From: Auraticoccus monumenti
Lineage (GTDB): Bacteria > Actinomycetota > Actinomycetes > Propionibacteriales > Propionibacteriaceae
Length of the DNA stretch: 64,000 nucleotides
Direction of reading: 5' to 3'
Assembly: GCF_900101785.1 (NCBI RefSeq)
Contig: NZ_LT629688.1
Location: forward strand, 3,782,001-3,846,000
Shown: in pieces, positions 10,338-19,541 of the stretch
Layout: every line of letters begins with the position of its first letter
How positions within the stretch are numbered: the stretch's first letter is position 1
The notes under the pieces: generated by a model
Databases searched by the model: none
Seen by the model: only the letters and a program-made list of their open reading frames with translations
Told to the model about the DNA's origin: nothing
Translations under genes and position numbers: made by a program

Positions 10338-11507
10338 TCAGGCCTCGCTGGCGGCCAGCTGGCCGCAGGCACCGTCGATCTCGCGGCCGCGGGTGTCGCG
10401 GACGGTGACCGGCACGCCGTGGGCGGTGAGGCGGCGGACGAACTCGCGCTCGTCCTCGGGCCGCGAGGCGGTCCACTTCGAGCCGGGCGTCGGGTTCAGC
10501 GGGATCAGGTTGACGTGCACCCAGCCCCAGTCGCCGCGGCGCTTGAGCACCTTCGCCAGCAGGTCCGCGCGCCAGGCCTGGTCGTTGATGTCCTTGATCA
10601 GCGCGTACTCGATGGAGACCCGCCGCTTGGTGGTGCGCGCGTACTCCCAGGCGGCGTCGACCACCTCGTCCACCTTGTGCCGGGTGTTGATCGGCACCAG
10701 GGTGTCGCGGAGCTCGTCGTCGGCGGCGTGCAGGCTGACCGCCAGGGTGATCGGCAGCCCCTCCCCGGTCAGCTGCTCGATCCGTGGCACCAGGCCGACG
10801 GTGGACAGCGTCACCCCGCGGGCACCCACGCCGAGGCCGTCGGGGGCGGGGGCGGTGATGGTGCGGATGGCCTGGATCACCGCGCGGTAGTTCGCCATCG
10901 GCTCGCCCATGCCCATGAAGACGACGTTGTTGATGCGTCCCGGGCCGCCGGTGACCTCGCCGCGGGCCAGGGTCCGGGCACCGGCCACCACCTGCTCGAC
11001 GATCTCGGCGGTGCTCATGTTGCGCTGCAGACCGTTCTGCCCGGTGGCGCAGAACGGGCAGGCCATCCCGCAGCCGGCCTGGGAGGAGATGCAGATGGTG
11101 CTGCGGCTCCCCGGGCGGCGGGCGCCGTAGCGCATCAGCACGCTCTCCACCAGCGCCCCGTCGTGCAGCCGCCAGAGCGACTTCACGGTGGTGCCGTCGT
11201 CGCAGCTGAGGGTGCGGACCGGGTTGAGCAGGGTCGGGAAGAACTGGGCCACGTCGCCGCGGATGTCGGTGGGCAGGTCGGTCCACCCCGAGGGGTCCTC
11301 CTCCAGCCGCTCGTACCAGTGCCGCGAGAGCTGCTGGGCGCGGAAGGCGGGGAGGCCGGCGGCGACGACGCGCTCCCGCCGGCCGGCGGCGTCGAGGTCG
11401 CTCCAGTGCTCCGGCGGCTTGCCGCGCCGGGGCGCGGTCATCACCAGGGGCAGGGCGGGGGCGTCGTCGGGGACGACGGCCTCGAAGTCGAAGGTCTGGT
11501 CGGTCAT
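10338..11507 (-). CDS. rlmN: 23S rRNA (A2503-C2)/tRNA (A37-C2) methyltransferase, radical SAM
   Basis: Methylates C2 of A2503 in 23S rRNA and A37 in some tRNAs, using a radical SAM mechanism. In the 389-residue product the [4Fe-4S] cysteines are C146, C150 and C153 (CGMACPFC, the CX3CX2C form), [10 protein letters not shown] follows, and the C-terminal mechanistic cysteine is C383 in [10 protein letters not shown]. The N-terminal helical domain ([17 protein letters not shown]) binds substrate RNA. ATG with GGAGCACCC upstream. It lies 24 bp after cdsA; the cdsA-rlmN adjacency also occurs in mycobacteria. Confidence 0.97.
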   Translation of the reverse strand: MTDQTFDFEAVVPDDAPALPLVMTAPRRGKPPEHWSDLDAAGRRERVVAAGLPAFRAQQLSRHWYERLEEDPSGWTDLPTDIRGDVAQFFPTLLNPVRTLSCDDGTTVKSLWRLHDGALVESVLMRYGARRPGSRSTICISSQAGCGMACPFCATGQNGLQRNMSTAEIVEQVVAGARTLARGEVTGGPGRINNVVFMGMGEPMANYRAVIQAIRTITAPAPDGLGVGARGVTLSTVGLVPRIEQLTGEGLPITLAVSLHAADDELRDTLVPINTRHKVDEVVDAAWEYARTTKRRVSIEYALIKDINDQAWRADLLAKVLKRRGDWGWVHVNLIPLNPTPGSKWTASRPEDEREFVRRLTAHGVPVTVRDTRGREIDGACGQLAASEA

Positions 11508-11531
11508 GGGTGCTCCAGGGACAGGGGCTGG

Positions 11532-12443
11532 TCAGCCGCCGGGGATCAGCAGGTACATGGCCAGCCACGCCACGGGGGCCGCCACCAGGAGGGAGTCGAG
11601 ACGGTCCATCACGCCGCCGTGGCCGGGAAGGATCGAGCTCATGTCCTTGATCCCGACGTCGCGCTTGATCAGGGACTCGATCAGGTCTCCGCAGACGCCG
11701 ATCCCCACCAGCGTGGCACCCACCACCAAACCGACCCACAGCGGGGCGTCCAGGGTGAGCGTCACCATCAGCACGGCCACCACGCAGCCGAGCACCATCG
11801 AGCCCGCGAACCCCTCCCAGGACTTCTTCGGGCTGATCCGCGGGGCCATCGGGTGCCGGCCGACCAGCACCCCGACGGCGTAGCCGCCGACGTCGCTGGC
11901 CACCACCACCGCGATGAAGGTCAGCACCCGCAGCGAACCGTTCTCACCGGCCAGCATCAGCGACACGAAGGCGCCGAGCAGGGGCACGTAGGCGATGATG
12001 AACAGGCTGGCCGCGACGTCCTTGACGTAGCCCTCCTGGCCCCCGGGCATCCGCCAGATCAGCGCCGCCAGCACCGTCAGCCCCATCGCCCCGAGCAGGA
12101 TCGACGTCGAGCTGGCCGGGGCCACGTCGCGCTGGCCGGCGAAGTAGGAGCCCACCACGATCAGGAAGGTGCCGGCCACGATCGGCACGACGGCGGCGTG
12201 CATCTGCAGCCGGCGCAGCGCCTGGCCGATCTCCACCGCACCCTGGGCCAGCGCCACCGCCACGAAGACGGCGAAGCCGAGCTGGAACTTCCACAGGCTG
12301 AGCAGCAGCAGGGCGCCGAGCCCCACCCCCACACCGATCGCCGCCGGCAGGTTGCGCCCGGCGCGCCCGTGGTCGGGACCGGCGGGCGGGGTGTGCGCCC
12401 GCGGCGGCGACGCCGACCCCGGCGGGATGTCGGGGTCGCTCAC
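11532..12443 (-). CDS. cdsA: Phosphatidate cytidylyltransferase
   Basis: Makes CDP-diacylglycerol from phosphatidate and CTP at the membrane, the precursor for all phospholipids including the cardiolipin made by cls. The 303-residue protein has about eight membrane segments after a proline-rich cytoplasmic N-terminus (residues 1-30). The family signature is present in the C-terminal third: SPKKSWEGFAGSMVLG followed by CGDLIESLIKRDVGIKDMSSILPGHGGVMDRLDS. GTG start directly abuts the frr stop, so translation is coupled. Confidence 0.96.
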   Translation of the reverse strand: MSDPDIPPGSASPPRAHTPPAGPDHGRAGRNLPAAIGVGVGLGALLLLSLWKFQLGFAVFVAVALAQGAVEIGQALRRLQMHAAVVPIVAGTFLIVVGSYFAGQRDVAPASSTSILLGAMGLTVLAALIWRMPGGQEGYVKDVAASLFIIAYVPLLGAFVSLMLAGENGSLRVLTFIAVVVASDVGGYAVGVLVGRHPMAPRISPKKSWEGFAGSMVLGCVVAVLMVTLTLDAPLWVGLVVGATLVGIGVCGDLIESLIKRDVGIKDMSSILPGHGGVMDRLDSLLVAAPVAWLAMYLLIPGG

Positions 12444-13001
12444 TCAGACCTCGAGCAATTCGGTTTCTTTGCCCTTCAGCACCTCGTCGATGGCGTCGGT
12501 GTGCTTCTTGGTGGCCGCGTCGAGCTGCTTCTCCGCGCGGGTCACCTCGTCCTCACCGACCTCCTTGTCCTTGACCATCTTGTCCAGGGCGTCCTTGGCG
12601 GTCCGACGGGCCCCGCGCACCGAGATCCGGGCGTCCTCGGCCTTGGTCCGGGCCAGCTTGATGTACTCCTTGCGCCGGTCCTCGGTGAGCTGGGGCAGCG
12701 TCACGCGGATGGACTTGCCGTCGTTGGACGGGTTGACGCCCAGGTCGGAGTCGCGGATGGCCTTCTCGATGGCGTTCATCGACGAGGCGTCGTAGGGCGT
12801 GATCAGCACCATCCGGGCGTCCGGCACCTGGAAGGTGGCCAGCTGCTGCAGCGGGGTGGAGGCGCCGTAGTACTCGGCGGTGATCTTGTTGAACATGGCC
12901 GGGTGGGCGCGCCCGGTGCGGATCGCGGCGAACTCCTCCTTGGCGTACTCCACGGCCCCGGCCATCTTGAACTCAGCCTCGGTGATGATGTCGGCGATCA
13001 C
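12444..13001 (-). CDS. frr: Ribosome recycling factor
   Basis: With EF-G, splits post-termination ribosomes. The 185-residue product is the standard family length; it shows the N-terminal helix MAGAVEYAKEEFAAIRTGRAHPAMFNKI, the small beta domain (YYGASTPLQQLATFQVPDARMVLITPYD) and the long C-terminal helices with NPSNDGKSIRVTLPQLTEDRRKEYIKLAR. GTG start is preceded by GAGAGGAAC. It follows pyrH by about 75 bp and is directly joined to cdsA, the usual bacterial order. Confidence 0.98.
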   Translation of the reverse strand: MIADIITEAEFKMAGAVEYAKEEFAAIRTGRAHPAMFNKITAEYYGASTPLQQLATFQVPDARMVLITPYDASSMNAIEKAIRDSDLGVNPSNDGKSIRVTLPQLTEDRRKEYIKLARTKAEDARISVRGARRTAKDALDKMVKDKEVGEDEVTRAEKQLDAATKKHTDAIDEVLKGKETELLEV

Positions 13002-13075
13002 GGTGATCGTTCCTCTCTCGTTCTCTTCGTGGTGCGTGCTCGGGGTGGCGCGCCGGGCGCCGCGTGCTGCGTCGC

Positions 13076-13786
13076 TCAGGCGTGGACCGTGGTGCCGATC
13101 TTCTCACCCGCGACGACCCGGGCGATGTTGCCCTCGACGTCGAGGGAGAAGAACACCATCGGCAGCCGGTAGTCACGGGCCATGCTGATCGCGGTGGCGT
13201 CGGCCACCTTGAGGTTCTTGGCCAGGAAGGTGTCGTAGCTGAGGGTGTCGTAGCGGACGGCGTCGGGGTTCTCCCGGGGGTCGGAGTCGTAGACCCCGTC
13301 CACGCCGTTCTTGGCCATCAGCAGCACCTCGGCGCCGATCTCGAGGGCGCGCTGGGCGGCCACGGTGTCGGTGGAGAAGTACGGCATCCCCGAGCCGGCG
13401 CCGAAGATGACCACGCGGCCCTTCTCGAGGTGGCGCTCGGCGCGGCGCGGGATGTAGGGCTCGGCCACCTGGCCCATGGTGATCGCGGTCTGGACACGGG
13501 TGTCGACCCCGCTCTTCTCGCAGAAGTCCTGCAGCGCCAGGCAGTTCATCACCGTGCCCAGCATGCCCATGTAGTCGGCCCGGTCGCGCTCCATGCCTCG
13601 CTGCTGCAGCTCCGCCCCGCGGAAGAAGTTGCCCCCGCCCACCACGATGGCGACCTGCACGCCCTGGCTCACCACCTCGGCGATCTGGGCGGCGATGCTG
13701 GAGATCACGTCGGGGTCGACGCCGATGCGACCGCCTCCGAAGGCCTCACCCGACAGCTTGAGCAGGACGCGCTTGTAGGCAGGCAA
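13076..13786 (-). CDS. pyrH: UMP kinase
   Basis: Phosphorylates UMP to UDP; hexameric amino-acid-kinase-fold enzyme regulated by GTP/UTP in bacteria. The 236-residue product carries [11 protein letters not shown] at the N-terminus, [10 protein letters not shown] for nucleotide binding, and [32 protein letters not shown]. The start is TTG, supported by GAGGAG nine bases upstream and by the conserved [15 protein letters not shown] beginning. A strong hairpin separates it from tsf upstream, so it probably has partly independent expression. Confidence 0.97.
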   Translation of the reverse strand: MPAYKRVLLKLSGEAFGGGRIGVDPDVISSIAAQIAEVVSQGVQVAIVVGGGNFFRGAELQQRGMERDRADYMGMLGTVMNCLALQDFCEKSGVDTRVQTAITMGQVAEPYIPRRAERHLEKGRVVIFGAGSGMPYFSTDTVAAQRALEIGAEVLLMAKNGVDGVYDSDPRENPDAVRYDTLSYDTFLAKNLKVADATAISMARDYRLPMVFFSLDVEGNIARVVAGEKIGTTVHA

Positions 13787-13832
13787 CTCGTGGACTCCTC
13801 GTTCGGTGGTCGGGGTGGGCCCCAGCAGGCAG

Positions 13833-13864
13833 CATGCGCCGCAGGGCGTGCCCTGCGGCGCATG
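13833..13864 (-). terminator. Perfect 15-bp hairpin between tsf and pyrH
   Basis: CATGCGCCGCAGGGC pairs exactly with its complement across a two-base gap, about 60 bp after the tsf stop. There is no T-run, as is common for GC-rich actinobacteria. It may end the rpsB-tsf transcript or attenuate read-through into pyrH. Confidence 0.65.
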
Positions 13865-13924
13865 TCAGCCTAGCGTCGGGTGGTCGCCGACCGGGGTAGG
13901 CGCCCGGGCGGCGGGAGGGGCCGG

Positions 13925-14746
13925 TCAGGAACCGGCGGCCTCGAAGCGGGCGAAGCGGGACACCGAGACCCCGGCGGCCTGGAGGACCTGGCCGACCGAC
14001 TTCTTGTCGTCGGAGACGTAGGGCTGGTCGACCAGCACGACGTCCTTGTAGTAGCCGTTGAGGCGACCCTCGACGATGCGGGCGATGGCCTGCTCGGGCT
14101 TGCCCTCCTCGCGGGCGGTGGCCTCGGCGATGCGGCGCTCGTTGGCCACGGTCTCCGCCGGCACCTCCTCGCGGGTCACGTAGGCCGGGCGCATGGCCGC
14201 GACCTGCATGGCCACGGAGCGGACCAGGGTCTCGTCCTGGCCGTCGTACTCGACCAGCACGCCCACCTGGGGCGGGAGGTCGCTGGCGCGGCGGTGCAGG
14301 TAGACAGTGGTGCTGCCGTCGAAGCGGGCGACGCCCTTGAGCTCGAGCTTCTCACCGATCTTGGCGGCCAGGGACTGGATCCCCTCGGCCACGGTGCCGC
14401 CGCTGGCCAGCGGCATCGCGAGGGCCGACTCCACGTCGTCCGCACCGCCCTGGTCGACCGCGGAGGCGATCGCGTCGGCCAGCGCGACGAACTCGTCGTT
14501 CTTGGCCACGAAGTCGGTCTCGGCGCCGAGCTGGATCAGCGCGCTGCCCTGGCTGGCCACGAGGCCGTTGCTGGCCTCGCGCTCGGAGCCGCGCTTGGCG
14601 GCCTTGGCCTGACCGGAGACCCGCAGGACCTCCACGGCCTTGTCGAAGTCGCCGTCGGCCTCGGTCAGGGCCTTCTTGGCGTCCATCATCCCCGCGCCGG
14701 TGGCGTCGCGGAGCTTCTTCACGTCGGATGCGGCGAACGATGCCAT
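13925..14746 (-). CDS. tsf: Elongation factor Ts
   Basis: Nucleotide exchange factor for EF-Tu. The 273-residue product starts with the UBA-like domain [42 protein letters not shown] and the [10 protein letters not shown] contact motif of the core; the C-terminal part holds the conserved [18 protein letters not shown] preceded by AGAGGACAC. It is the second gene of the rpsB-tsf operon; two strong hairpins sit between the two genes. Confidence 0.98.
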   Translation of the reverse strand: MASFAASDVKKLRDATGAGMMDAKKALTEADGDFDKAVEVLRVSGQAKAAKRGSEREASNGLVASQGSALIQLGAETDFVAKNDEFVALADAIASAVDQGGADDVESALAMPLASGGTVAEGIQSLAAKIGEKLELKGVARFDGSTTVYLHRRASDLPPQVGVLVEYDGQDETLVRSVAMQVAAMRPAYVTREEVPAETVANERRIAEATAREEGKPEQAIARIVEGRLNGYYKDVVLVDQPYVSDDKKSVGQVLQAAGVSVSRFARFEAAGS

Positions 14747-14769
14747 CTGTGTCCTCTTCTCGTGGTGCG

Positions 14770-14794
14770 GGGCGGGCGAGGTCCTCGCCCGCCC
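14770..14794 (-). terminator. GC hairpin in the rpsB-tsf spacer (tsf-proximal)
   Basis: GGGCGGGCGAGG pairs with CCTCGCCCGCCC (12 bp, minimal loop). It is the second of two tandem hairpins between rpsB and tsf and may act as an attenuator or processing site. Confidence 0.5.
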
Positions 14795-14813
14795 GGGCAG
14801 GAGCGGTGCGGGT

Positions 14814-14842
14814 GCCGGAGGCGGGACGGACCCGCCTCCGGC
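14814..14842 (-). terminator. GC hairpin directly after rpsB
   Basis: GCCGGAGGCGGG and CCCGCCTCCGGC form a perfect 12-bp stem with loop ACGGA, five bases after the rpsB stop. Likely a partial terminator between rpsB and tsf. Confidence 0.6.
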
Positions 14843-14847
14843 GCGGG

Positions 14848-15819
14848 TCAGCTGGCGGAGGTGTCGCCGGTGGTGGTGCCACCGGCCTGGGCGCCGTCGG
14901 TGGCGGTGCCGGCCTCGACGGCCGGGGCCTCGGCCTCGTCGGCCACGGTGGCCTCCACGTCGACGTCGGTGCTGAGGACGTCAGCGGTCGGCTCGGCGGC
15001 GTCGGCAGCGGGCTGGCTCTCGGCCGCGGGGGCCTCGACGGCCGCGGTGGCCTCGGCGCCGGCGAGCAGGTCGCGCTCCCAGTCCGGCATGGGCTCGGCC
15101 TCGGTCTCCTCACCGGTCTGCTGGGCACCGGAGCGCGACATCAGGCCCTCGGCGACGGCGTCGGCCAGCACACGGGTCAGCAGCGCGACCGAGCGGATGG
15201 CGTCGTCGTTGCCGGGGATGGCGAAGTCGACCATGTCGGGGTCGCAGTTGGTGTCGAGGATGCCGATCACCGGGATCTTCAGCTTGCGGGCCTCGTCGAC
15301 GGCCAGGTGCTCCTTGTTGGTGTCCACGATCCAGACCGCCTGCGGGGTGCGGGCCATGTCGCGGATGCCGCTGAGGGTCTTGGCCAGCTTGTCCTTCTCG
15401 CGGCGCAGGATCAGCAGCTCCTTCTTGGTGAGCCCCGACGCGGCGACGTCGTCGAAGTCCATGTTCTCCAGCTCCTTCAGACGCTGGATCCGCTTGCTCA
15501 CGGTGCCGAAGTTGGTGAGCATGCCACCGAGCCAGCGCTGGTTCACGAAGGGCATGCCCACGCGCGCGGCCTGCTCGGCGATGGCCTCCTGGGCCTGCTT
15601 CTTGGTGCCCACGAACAGGACGACGCCGCCCTTGCCCACGGTCTCCTTGACGAAGGCGTACACGCGGTCGATGTAGGTCAGCGACTGCTGCAGGTCGATG
15701 ATGTAGATGCCGTTGCGCTCGGTGAAGATGAAGCGCTTCATCTTGGGGTTCCAGCGGCGGGTCTGGTGCCCGAAGTGGACACCGCTCTCGAGCAGCTGGC
15801 GGGTGGTGACGACGGCCAT
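14848..15819 (-). CDS. rpsB: 30S ribosomal protein S2 with long acidic C-terminal tail
   Basis: Small-subunit protein S2. The 323-residue product begins [32 protein letters not shown] and contains the signature [25 protein letters not shown] near residue 200. After residue 227 comes about 96 residues of Ala/Glu/Asp/Thr-rich low-complexity sequence, absent from E. coli S2 (241 residues); many actinobacterial S2 proteins have some such tail. ATG at 15819 follows AAGGAAAGGAGA. The long leader (15820-16004) probably holds the promoter and may bind S2 for autoregulation, but no S2-type leader structure could be confirmed by eye. Confidence 0.97.
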   Translation of the reverse strand: MAVVTTRQLLESGVHFGHQTRRWNPKMKRFIFTERNGIYIIDLQQSLTYIDRVYAFVKETVGKGGVVLFVGTKKQAQEAIAEQAARVGMPFVNQRWLGGMLTNFGTVSKRIQRLKELENMDFDDVAASGLTKKELLILRREKDKLAKTLSGIRDMARTPQAVWIVDTNKEHLAVDEARKLKIPVIGILDTNCDPDMVDFAIPGNDDAIRSVALLTRVLADAVAEGLMSRSGAQQTGEETEAEPMPDWERDLLAGAEATAAVEAPAAESQPAADAAEPTADVLSTDVDVEATVADEAEAPAVEAGTATDGAQAGGTTTGDTSAS

Positions 15820-15973
15820 GGCCGTCTCCTTTCCTTGGTGCGCTCGGCGCACCGTGCGGTTGCCCGGCGTCGAGCTCTTCGACGCCGCCTGACGCAGACC
15901 GGCCTCCTGCCCCGGAGGGACCGTTGAGGAGGACACGGGCCGTCGGTGAGGACGGCGTCTCTGCATGCGAAGT

Positions 15974-15993
15974 CAACCCGGACGGCCGGGTTG
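15974..15993. terminator. Hairpin between the hydrolase gene and rpsB
   Basis: CAACCCGG and CCGGGTTG form a perfect 8-bp stem with a four-base loop, 11 bp after the hydrolase stop codon. It can terminate the upstream minus-strand gene; no T-run follows. Confidence 0.45.
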
Positions 15994-16004
15994 CCGGGGT
16001 GAGT

Positions 16005-16886
16005 CTAGTCAGGTCGGTCGGACAAAGCCACTTCGACGAACCGGCCGCCGTCCCAGGCCGGGGAGGCCGGGTCGATCACCGCGAAGTGGTCCCCCTCGAC
16101 CTCGACCAGCCGGGCGTGGCCACCGGCCGCGGTGGAGGCATCGACGTAGCGACGGCTCTGGTCGATCGGCACCAGCGCGTCCGCCGGGGAGTGCACGCAG
16201 ACCACCGGGACCCCGAGCGGGACGGCCAGGGCGGGGTCGGCCAGGCGGTAGCGGTCGGGGTGCTGCTCGGGGGTGCCGCCCATCAGGTCGAGGGCCGCGG
16301 TGCCGCCCACGCCCTGGTCGGCGGCGGCGGTGAGGTCCAGCACCCCCGCCTGGGAGACGACGGCGGCCAGCTCGACCACCGGGTCGCTGCCGGGGGCACC
16401 TTCGGGCAACCCGCCCCGGCCGGCGGCCCAGACGGCCAGGTGGCCCCCGGCGCTGTGGCCCACCGCGACCACCGCGCTGGTGTCCACGTCGAGGCGGGCC
16501 AGGTGGTCGACGGCCGCGGCGACGTCGGTGAAGGTGGTCGGCCAGCCGCCGCCCCCGCCGACCCGGCGGTACTCGATGTTCCACGCCGTCCAGCCGCGGG
16601 CGGCCAGGTCGGCGGCGAGCGGGCGGCCGTAGCGCAGGTCGTACCGGTCCTGCCAGAAGCCGCCGTGCACCACGACCACGGTGCCCCGGGAGCGACCGTC
16701 GGGCCGGTGCAGCTCACCGAACTGCTGGGGCTCGGGGCCGTAGGCCACCCGGGTCGGTGCCACGCTCGCCTCCTGCTCGGGGTCGGGGGTGCGGTCGGAC
16801 CGGGCGAGCGACGGCGAGCAGGCCACCAGGGCGGACGCGGTCGCGGTCGCCAGCACCGATCGACGGCTCAACGGGGCCGGCACCAT
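16005..16886 (-). CDS. Tat-exported lipoprotein, alpha/beta hydrolase
   Basis: Predicted secreted esterase or amidase of 293 residues. The N-terminus has a twin-arginine motif (SRRSVLAT, R8-R9) and a lipobox ending at C23 (LVAC), so it is probably anchored outside the membrane. The catalytic fold shows an oxyanion HGGFW motif, the nucleophile elbow GHSAGG, an acid in HSPADALVP and the histidine in VEGDHFAVI. HGGxW plus GHSAGG resembles kynurenine-formamidase-like and acetylesterase families; the substrate is unknown. ATG at 16886 is supported by a TAGCGT box seven bases upstream. It lies just upstream of rpsB in the same direction, separated by a hairpin. Confidence 0.8.
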   Translation of the reverse strand: MVPAPLSRRSVLATATASALVACSPSLARSDRTPDPEQEASVAPTRVAYGPEPQQFGELHRPDGRSRGTVVVVHGGFWQDRYDLRYGRPLAADLAARGWTAWNIEYRRVGGGGGWPTTFTDVAAAVDHLARLDVDTSAVVAVGHSAGGHLAVWAAGRGGLPEGAPGSDPVVELAAVVSQAGVLDLTAAADQGVGGTAALDLMGGTPEQHPDRYRLADPALAVPLGVPVVCVHSPADALVPIDQSRRYVDASTAAGGHARLVEVEGDHFAVIDPASPAWDGGRFVEVALSDRPD

Positions 16887-16893
16887 GGCCCCC

Positions 16894-16899
16894 ACGCTA
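16894..16899 (-). promoter_or_regulatory. -10 box TAGCGT, leaderless promoter of the hydrolase gene
   Basis: TAGCGT on the minus strand lies seven bases before the ATG at 16886, with only a G-rich spacer between. Confidence 0.45.
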
Positions 16900-17127
16900 G
16901 CGCCCGCCCCACCCTCGACGCCCAAGGTGAACGATCACTACGGTCATGGGCACCATCACCGAGGCGCGACGACGCGCTCTCGGTCTGAACGGGTTGTGGC
17001 GGGTCGCCGCCCTGGTCCTGGTCGCCGCTGACTGACGTCCTCCACAGCCTCCGACGGCTCCCGAGCACTGTCCACAGGTCGCCGCCGCCCGGCGACCACG
17101 CACCGCTCCGGGTGCCACGGTGGGGAC

Positions 17128-18132
17128 GTGCTGACTCCTGCACCGGTGCCTGGTCGCCGGCTCCCCGGCCTGCTCGTCCTCGTCGTCCTGGCGGCGCTGC
17201 TCACCGCCCCCCGGGCAGCGGCGGAGCCCGGCTGGCCGCAGGAGGCCGGCTGGCCGCTGGCCGGGGTACCCGTGGTGGTGCGGGGCTTCTCCCCACCCGC
17301 CGAGCGGTGGGGGGCCGGTCACCGCGGGGTGGACCTGTCCGCGCCGGTGGGTGCGGAGGTGCTGGCCGCCGCCGACGGCGTGGTGCTCTTCGCCGGGCAG
17401 GTCGCCGGGCGCCCGGTGCTGACCATCGGCCACGGTCCGCTGCGCACCACCTACGAGCCGGTGCGGGCCACCGTGTCCGTCGGCACCCGGGTCCGGGCGG
17501 GCCAGGTGGTGGGCCGGCTGCAGCGCGGGCACTGCGGCACCCCATCGGAGGCCTGCCTGCACTGGGGCCTGCTGCGGGGTGAGGAGTACCTCGACCCGAC
17601 CCTGCTGCCGCACGACGACCGCTCGGCGGCGACGCTGCGGCTGCTGCCGTCGGGCAGCGACGCCCGTGCCAGGGCTGCGGCGCGAACCCGCGCCGCCGCG
17701 GTGGCCGCGGGGACCGCGCCGGCAGGACGACCGGGGGCGCACGGGTTCGTCGCCCCGGTGGCCGGTCCGGTGACCTCGCCCTTCGGGCCGCGGCTGCACC
17801 CGGTGCTGGGCGTGGTCCGGCTCCACGACGGCACCGACTTCGGGGTCCCCTGCGGCACCGGCATGCGCGCCGCCCGGGGCGGCACGGTGGTCGAGCGGGT
17901 CAGCCACCCCGCCTACGGCGAGCGCCTGGTGGTCGACCACGGGAGGGTCGGGGGCCACCGCTTCCGCACCTCCTACAACCACGCCCTCGGCTACTCCGTC
18001 GGCGTGGGCGCGGAGGTGACCCGGGGCCAGGTGGTCGGACGGGTGGGCAGCACCGGCTACTCCACCGGATGCCACCTGCACCTGATGATGTGGGTGGACG
18101 GCGTCCTGGTCGATCCTCAGGAGTGGCTGTGA
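17128..18132 (+). CDS. Secreted protein with two M23 (LytM) domains, first one degenerate
   Basis: Cell-wall protein of 334 residues with a signal peptide (hydrophobic 13-27, AAA-E cut near 32). Domain 1 (about 62-160) keeps the zinc ligands H65/D69 and H145, but the two catalytic histidine positions are altered: YxHL reads YEPV and HxH reads CLH (C143). Domain 2 (about 205-334) has all M23 features: H233/D237, YNHA (H285) and HLH (H316, H318). A 40-residue Ala/Arg linker joins them. An M23 protein of the CLHWG type beside rpsB is a conserved actinobacterial neighbour; the fused intact second domain is the unusual part. GTG start; tail overlaps the NUDIX gene by 16 bp, convergent. Confidence 0.88.
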   Translation: MLTPAPVPGRRLPGLLVLVVLAALLTAPRAAAEPGWPQEAGWPLAGVPVVVRGFSPPAERWGAGHRGVDLSAPVGAEVLAAADGVVLFAGQVAGRPVLTIGHGPLRTTYEPVRATVSVGTRVRAGQVVGRLQRGHCGTPSEACLHWGLLRGEEYLDPTLLPHDDRSAATLRLLPSGSDARARAAARTRAAAVAAGTAPAGRPGAHGFVAPVAGPVTSPFGPRLHPVLGVVRLHDGTDFGVPCGTGMRAARGGTVVERVSHPAYGERLVVDHGRVGGHRFRTSYNHALGYSVGVGAEVTRGQVVGRVGSTGYSTGCHLHLMMWVDGVLVDPQEWL

Positions 18133-18581
18133 GGTCCCGGTCGGGCCAGCCACCGGTCGACGAGCTCCTGCAGGCCCTCGGGGTGGAGCGGCAGGGGTGC
18201 GCCGGCGACGTCGCGCCACTCGACCCAGATGGGCGCTCCTCCGTCGCTGCGCCAGGCACCGGCGTCGGGGACGCCGGCGTCCGGGAGCGTGGCGGCGTAC
18301 ACGAAGACGACCTCGTGGCCCAGCGCGCGGCGGAAGGTGAAGACCGTCTCGAGCACGCCGAGCAGCTCGACGTCCTCCAGCTTCTCCCCCAGCTCCTCCT
18401 CGATCTCCCGGACGGCCCCCTCGCGGCTGTGCTCACCGAGCTCCAGGTGCCCGCCGAGGGGACGGTGGAAGGCACCCTCGGGGGTCGTCTCGTCCTCACC
18501 CCGCCAGACGAGGTGCCGGCGTCGGCCCGGGTCCAGCAGCACCGTGTACACCTTGACCACCGGTCGGGGCTCGCCGGCCAC
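18117..18581 (-). CDS. NUDIX hydrolase
   Basis: Hydrolyses nucleoside-diphosphate-linked compounds. The 154-residue product contains the complete Nudix box, GGHLELGEHSREGAVREIEEELGE at about residues 43-66, with the catalytic REIEEE helix. A VKVYTVLLDPGRRRHLVWR strand precedes it. The substrate cannot be told. Its 3' end overlaps the M23 gene by 16 bp tail to tail. It follows xerC by 27 bp in the same direction and is probably co-transcribed with it. Confidence 0.9.
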   Translation of the reverse strand: MAGEPRPVVKVYTVLLDPGRRRHLVWRGEDETTPEGAFHRPLGGHLELGEHSREGAVREIEEELGEKLEDVELLGVLETVFTFRRALGHEVVFVYAATLPDAGVPDAGAWRSDGGAPIWVEWRDVAGAPLPLHPEGLQELVDRWLARPGPHSHS

Positions 18582-18608
18582 GTCAGGCTCCTGGGCGGTG
18601 CTGCGTCG

Positions 18609-19535
18609 TCATGCGCGGGGGTGGGCCTGCTCGAAGGCGGCGCGCAGGCGGTCGTTGGTGACGTGGGTGTAGATCTGCGTGGTGGCCAGCGAGGCGTGGC
18701 CGAGCAGCTCCTGCACGCTCCTGAGGTCCGCCCCGCCCTCGAGCAGGTGGGTGGCCATGGCGTGGCGCAGACCGTGTGGTCCGAGGTCGGGAGCGCCCGG
18801 GACGACGGCCAGCGCCCGGTGCACGATCCGTCGCACCACCCGCTGGTCGATCCGCGCCCCCCGCTCGCCGACGAACACCGCCGGACCGGCGGAGGGGCCG
18901 GCCAGCTGGTCACGGACCTCCAGCCAGGCCAGCAGGGCCCGCCAGGCCGGGCCTCCGACGGGCACGCTGCGCTGCTTGTCCCCCTTGCCCAGCACGCGCA
19001 GCAGCCGGCGCTCGTGGTCCAGCGACCCCAGGTCGAGCCCGCAGAGCTCGGAGACCCGGATGCCGCAGGCGTAGAGCACCTCCAGCAGGGCGACGTCGCG
19101 GCGGGCGGGAGGGGTGTCCTCGGCGGCCACCGCCTCGATCGCCCGCCGCAGCACCTCCTCGGCCGTGGCCTGCTCCAGGGTGGGCGGCAGCCGGCGCCCC
19201 AGCCGTGGCGAGCGGAGCGTCTGGGCGGGGTCGTGGTCGATCACGCCGCCGCGGTGCAGCCAGGCGAAGAACCCGCGCACGGCGGCGGCGCGGCGCTGCA
19301 GGGTGCTGCGGGCCATCCCCCGGGTCTGCTGGTTGGCCAGCCAGCTGCGCAGGTCGGCCAGCTCCACCTCCTGCAGACGCGAGCGGCCCAGCCGGTGCAG
19401 GTGCTCCAGCAAGCCCTCCAGGTCCCCGGCGTAGGCCCGCAGGCTGTGCGCCGACAGGTGCTCGTCCAGCTCGAGGGAACGCAGCCAGGCCTGTTTCTCC
19501 GCCGCGCCCGGCGTCTGGTCCCGCTCCTGGTCCAC
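18609..19535 (-). CDS. xerC: Tyrosine recombinase XerC
   Basis: Site-specific recombinase resolving chromosome dimers at dif with XerD. The 308-residue product has the SAM-like N-terminal DNA-binding domain (residues 15-105) and a catalytic domain with every key residue: R160, K184, H254, R257, H280 and the nucleophile Y289 (TQIYTHV). Position next to rpsB/M23 is the conserved location of chromosomal xerC in actinobacteria, which argues against a phage integrase. GTG start at 19535 with TACGAT six bases upstream. Confidence 0.95.
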   Translation of the reverse strand: MDQERDQTPGAAEKQAWLRSLELDEHLSAHSLRAYAGDLEGLLEHLHRLGRSRLQEVELADLRSWLANQQTRGMARSTLQRRAAAVRGFFAWLHRGGVIDHDPAQTLRSPRLGRRLPPTLEQATAEEVLRRAIEAVAAEDTPPARRDVALLEVLYACGIRVSELCGLDLGSLDHERRLLRVLGKGDKQRSVPVGGPAWRALLAWLEVRDQLAGPSAGPAVFVGERGARIDQRVVRRIVHRALAVVPGAPDLGPHGLRHAMATHLLEGGADLRSVQELLGHASLATTQIYTHVTNDRLRAAFEQAHPRA

Positions 19536-19541
19536 GGGGGG

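Noticed and set aside
5895-13172. Very long plus-strand open frame of 2425 codons
   Set aside because: A GC-driven shadow running antisense through dxr, cls, rlmN, cdsA and frr; its composition (GGR/GQ/HH-rich) is typical of wrong-frame translation and it matches no family.
16946-17035. Short plus-strand open frame of 29 codons (MGTITEARRRALGLNGLW...)
   Set aside because: No close ribosome-binding site, no correctly spaced -10 box and no recognisable family; it is too short to support as a gene.
17068-17076. DnaA-box-like CTGTCCACA before the M23 gene
   Set aside because: Single copy with one mismatch to the usual actinobacterial TTGTCCACA; no cluster of boxes or AT-rich stretch, so an origin or DnaA control is not supported.
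18609-19535. Tyrosine recombinase as evidence of an integrated element
   Set aside because: Its position by the M23 gene and rpsB and its full XerC features mark it as the housekeeping chromosome-dimer resolvase; it is also more than 30 kb from the sufT-bounded cassette.
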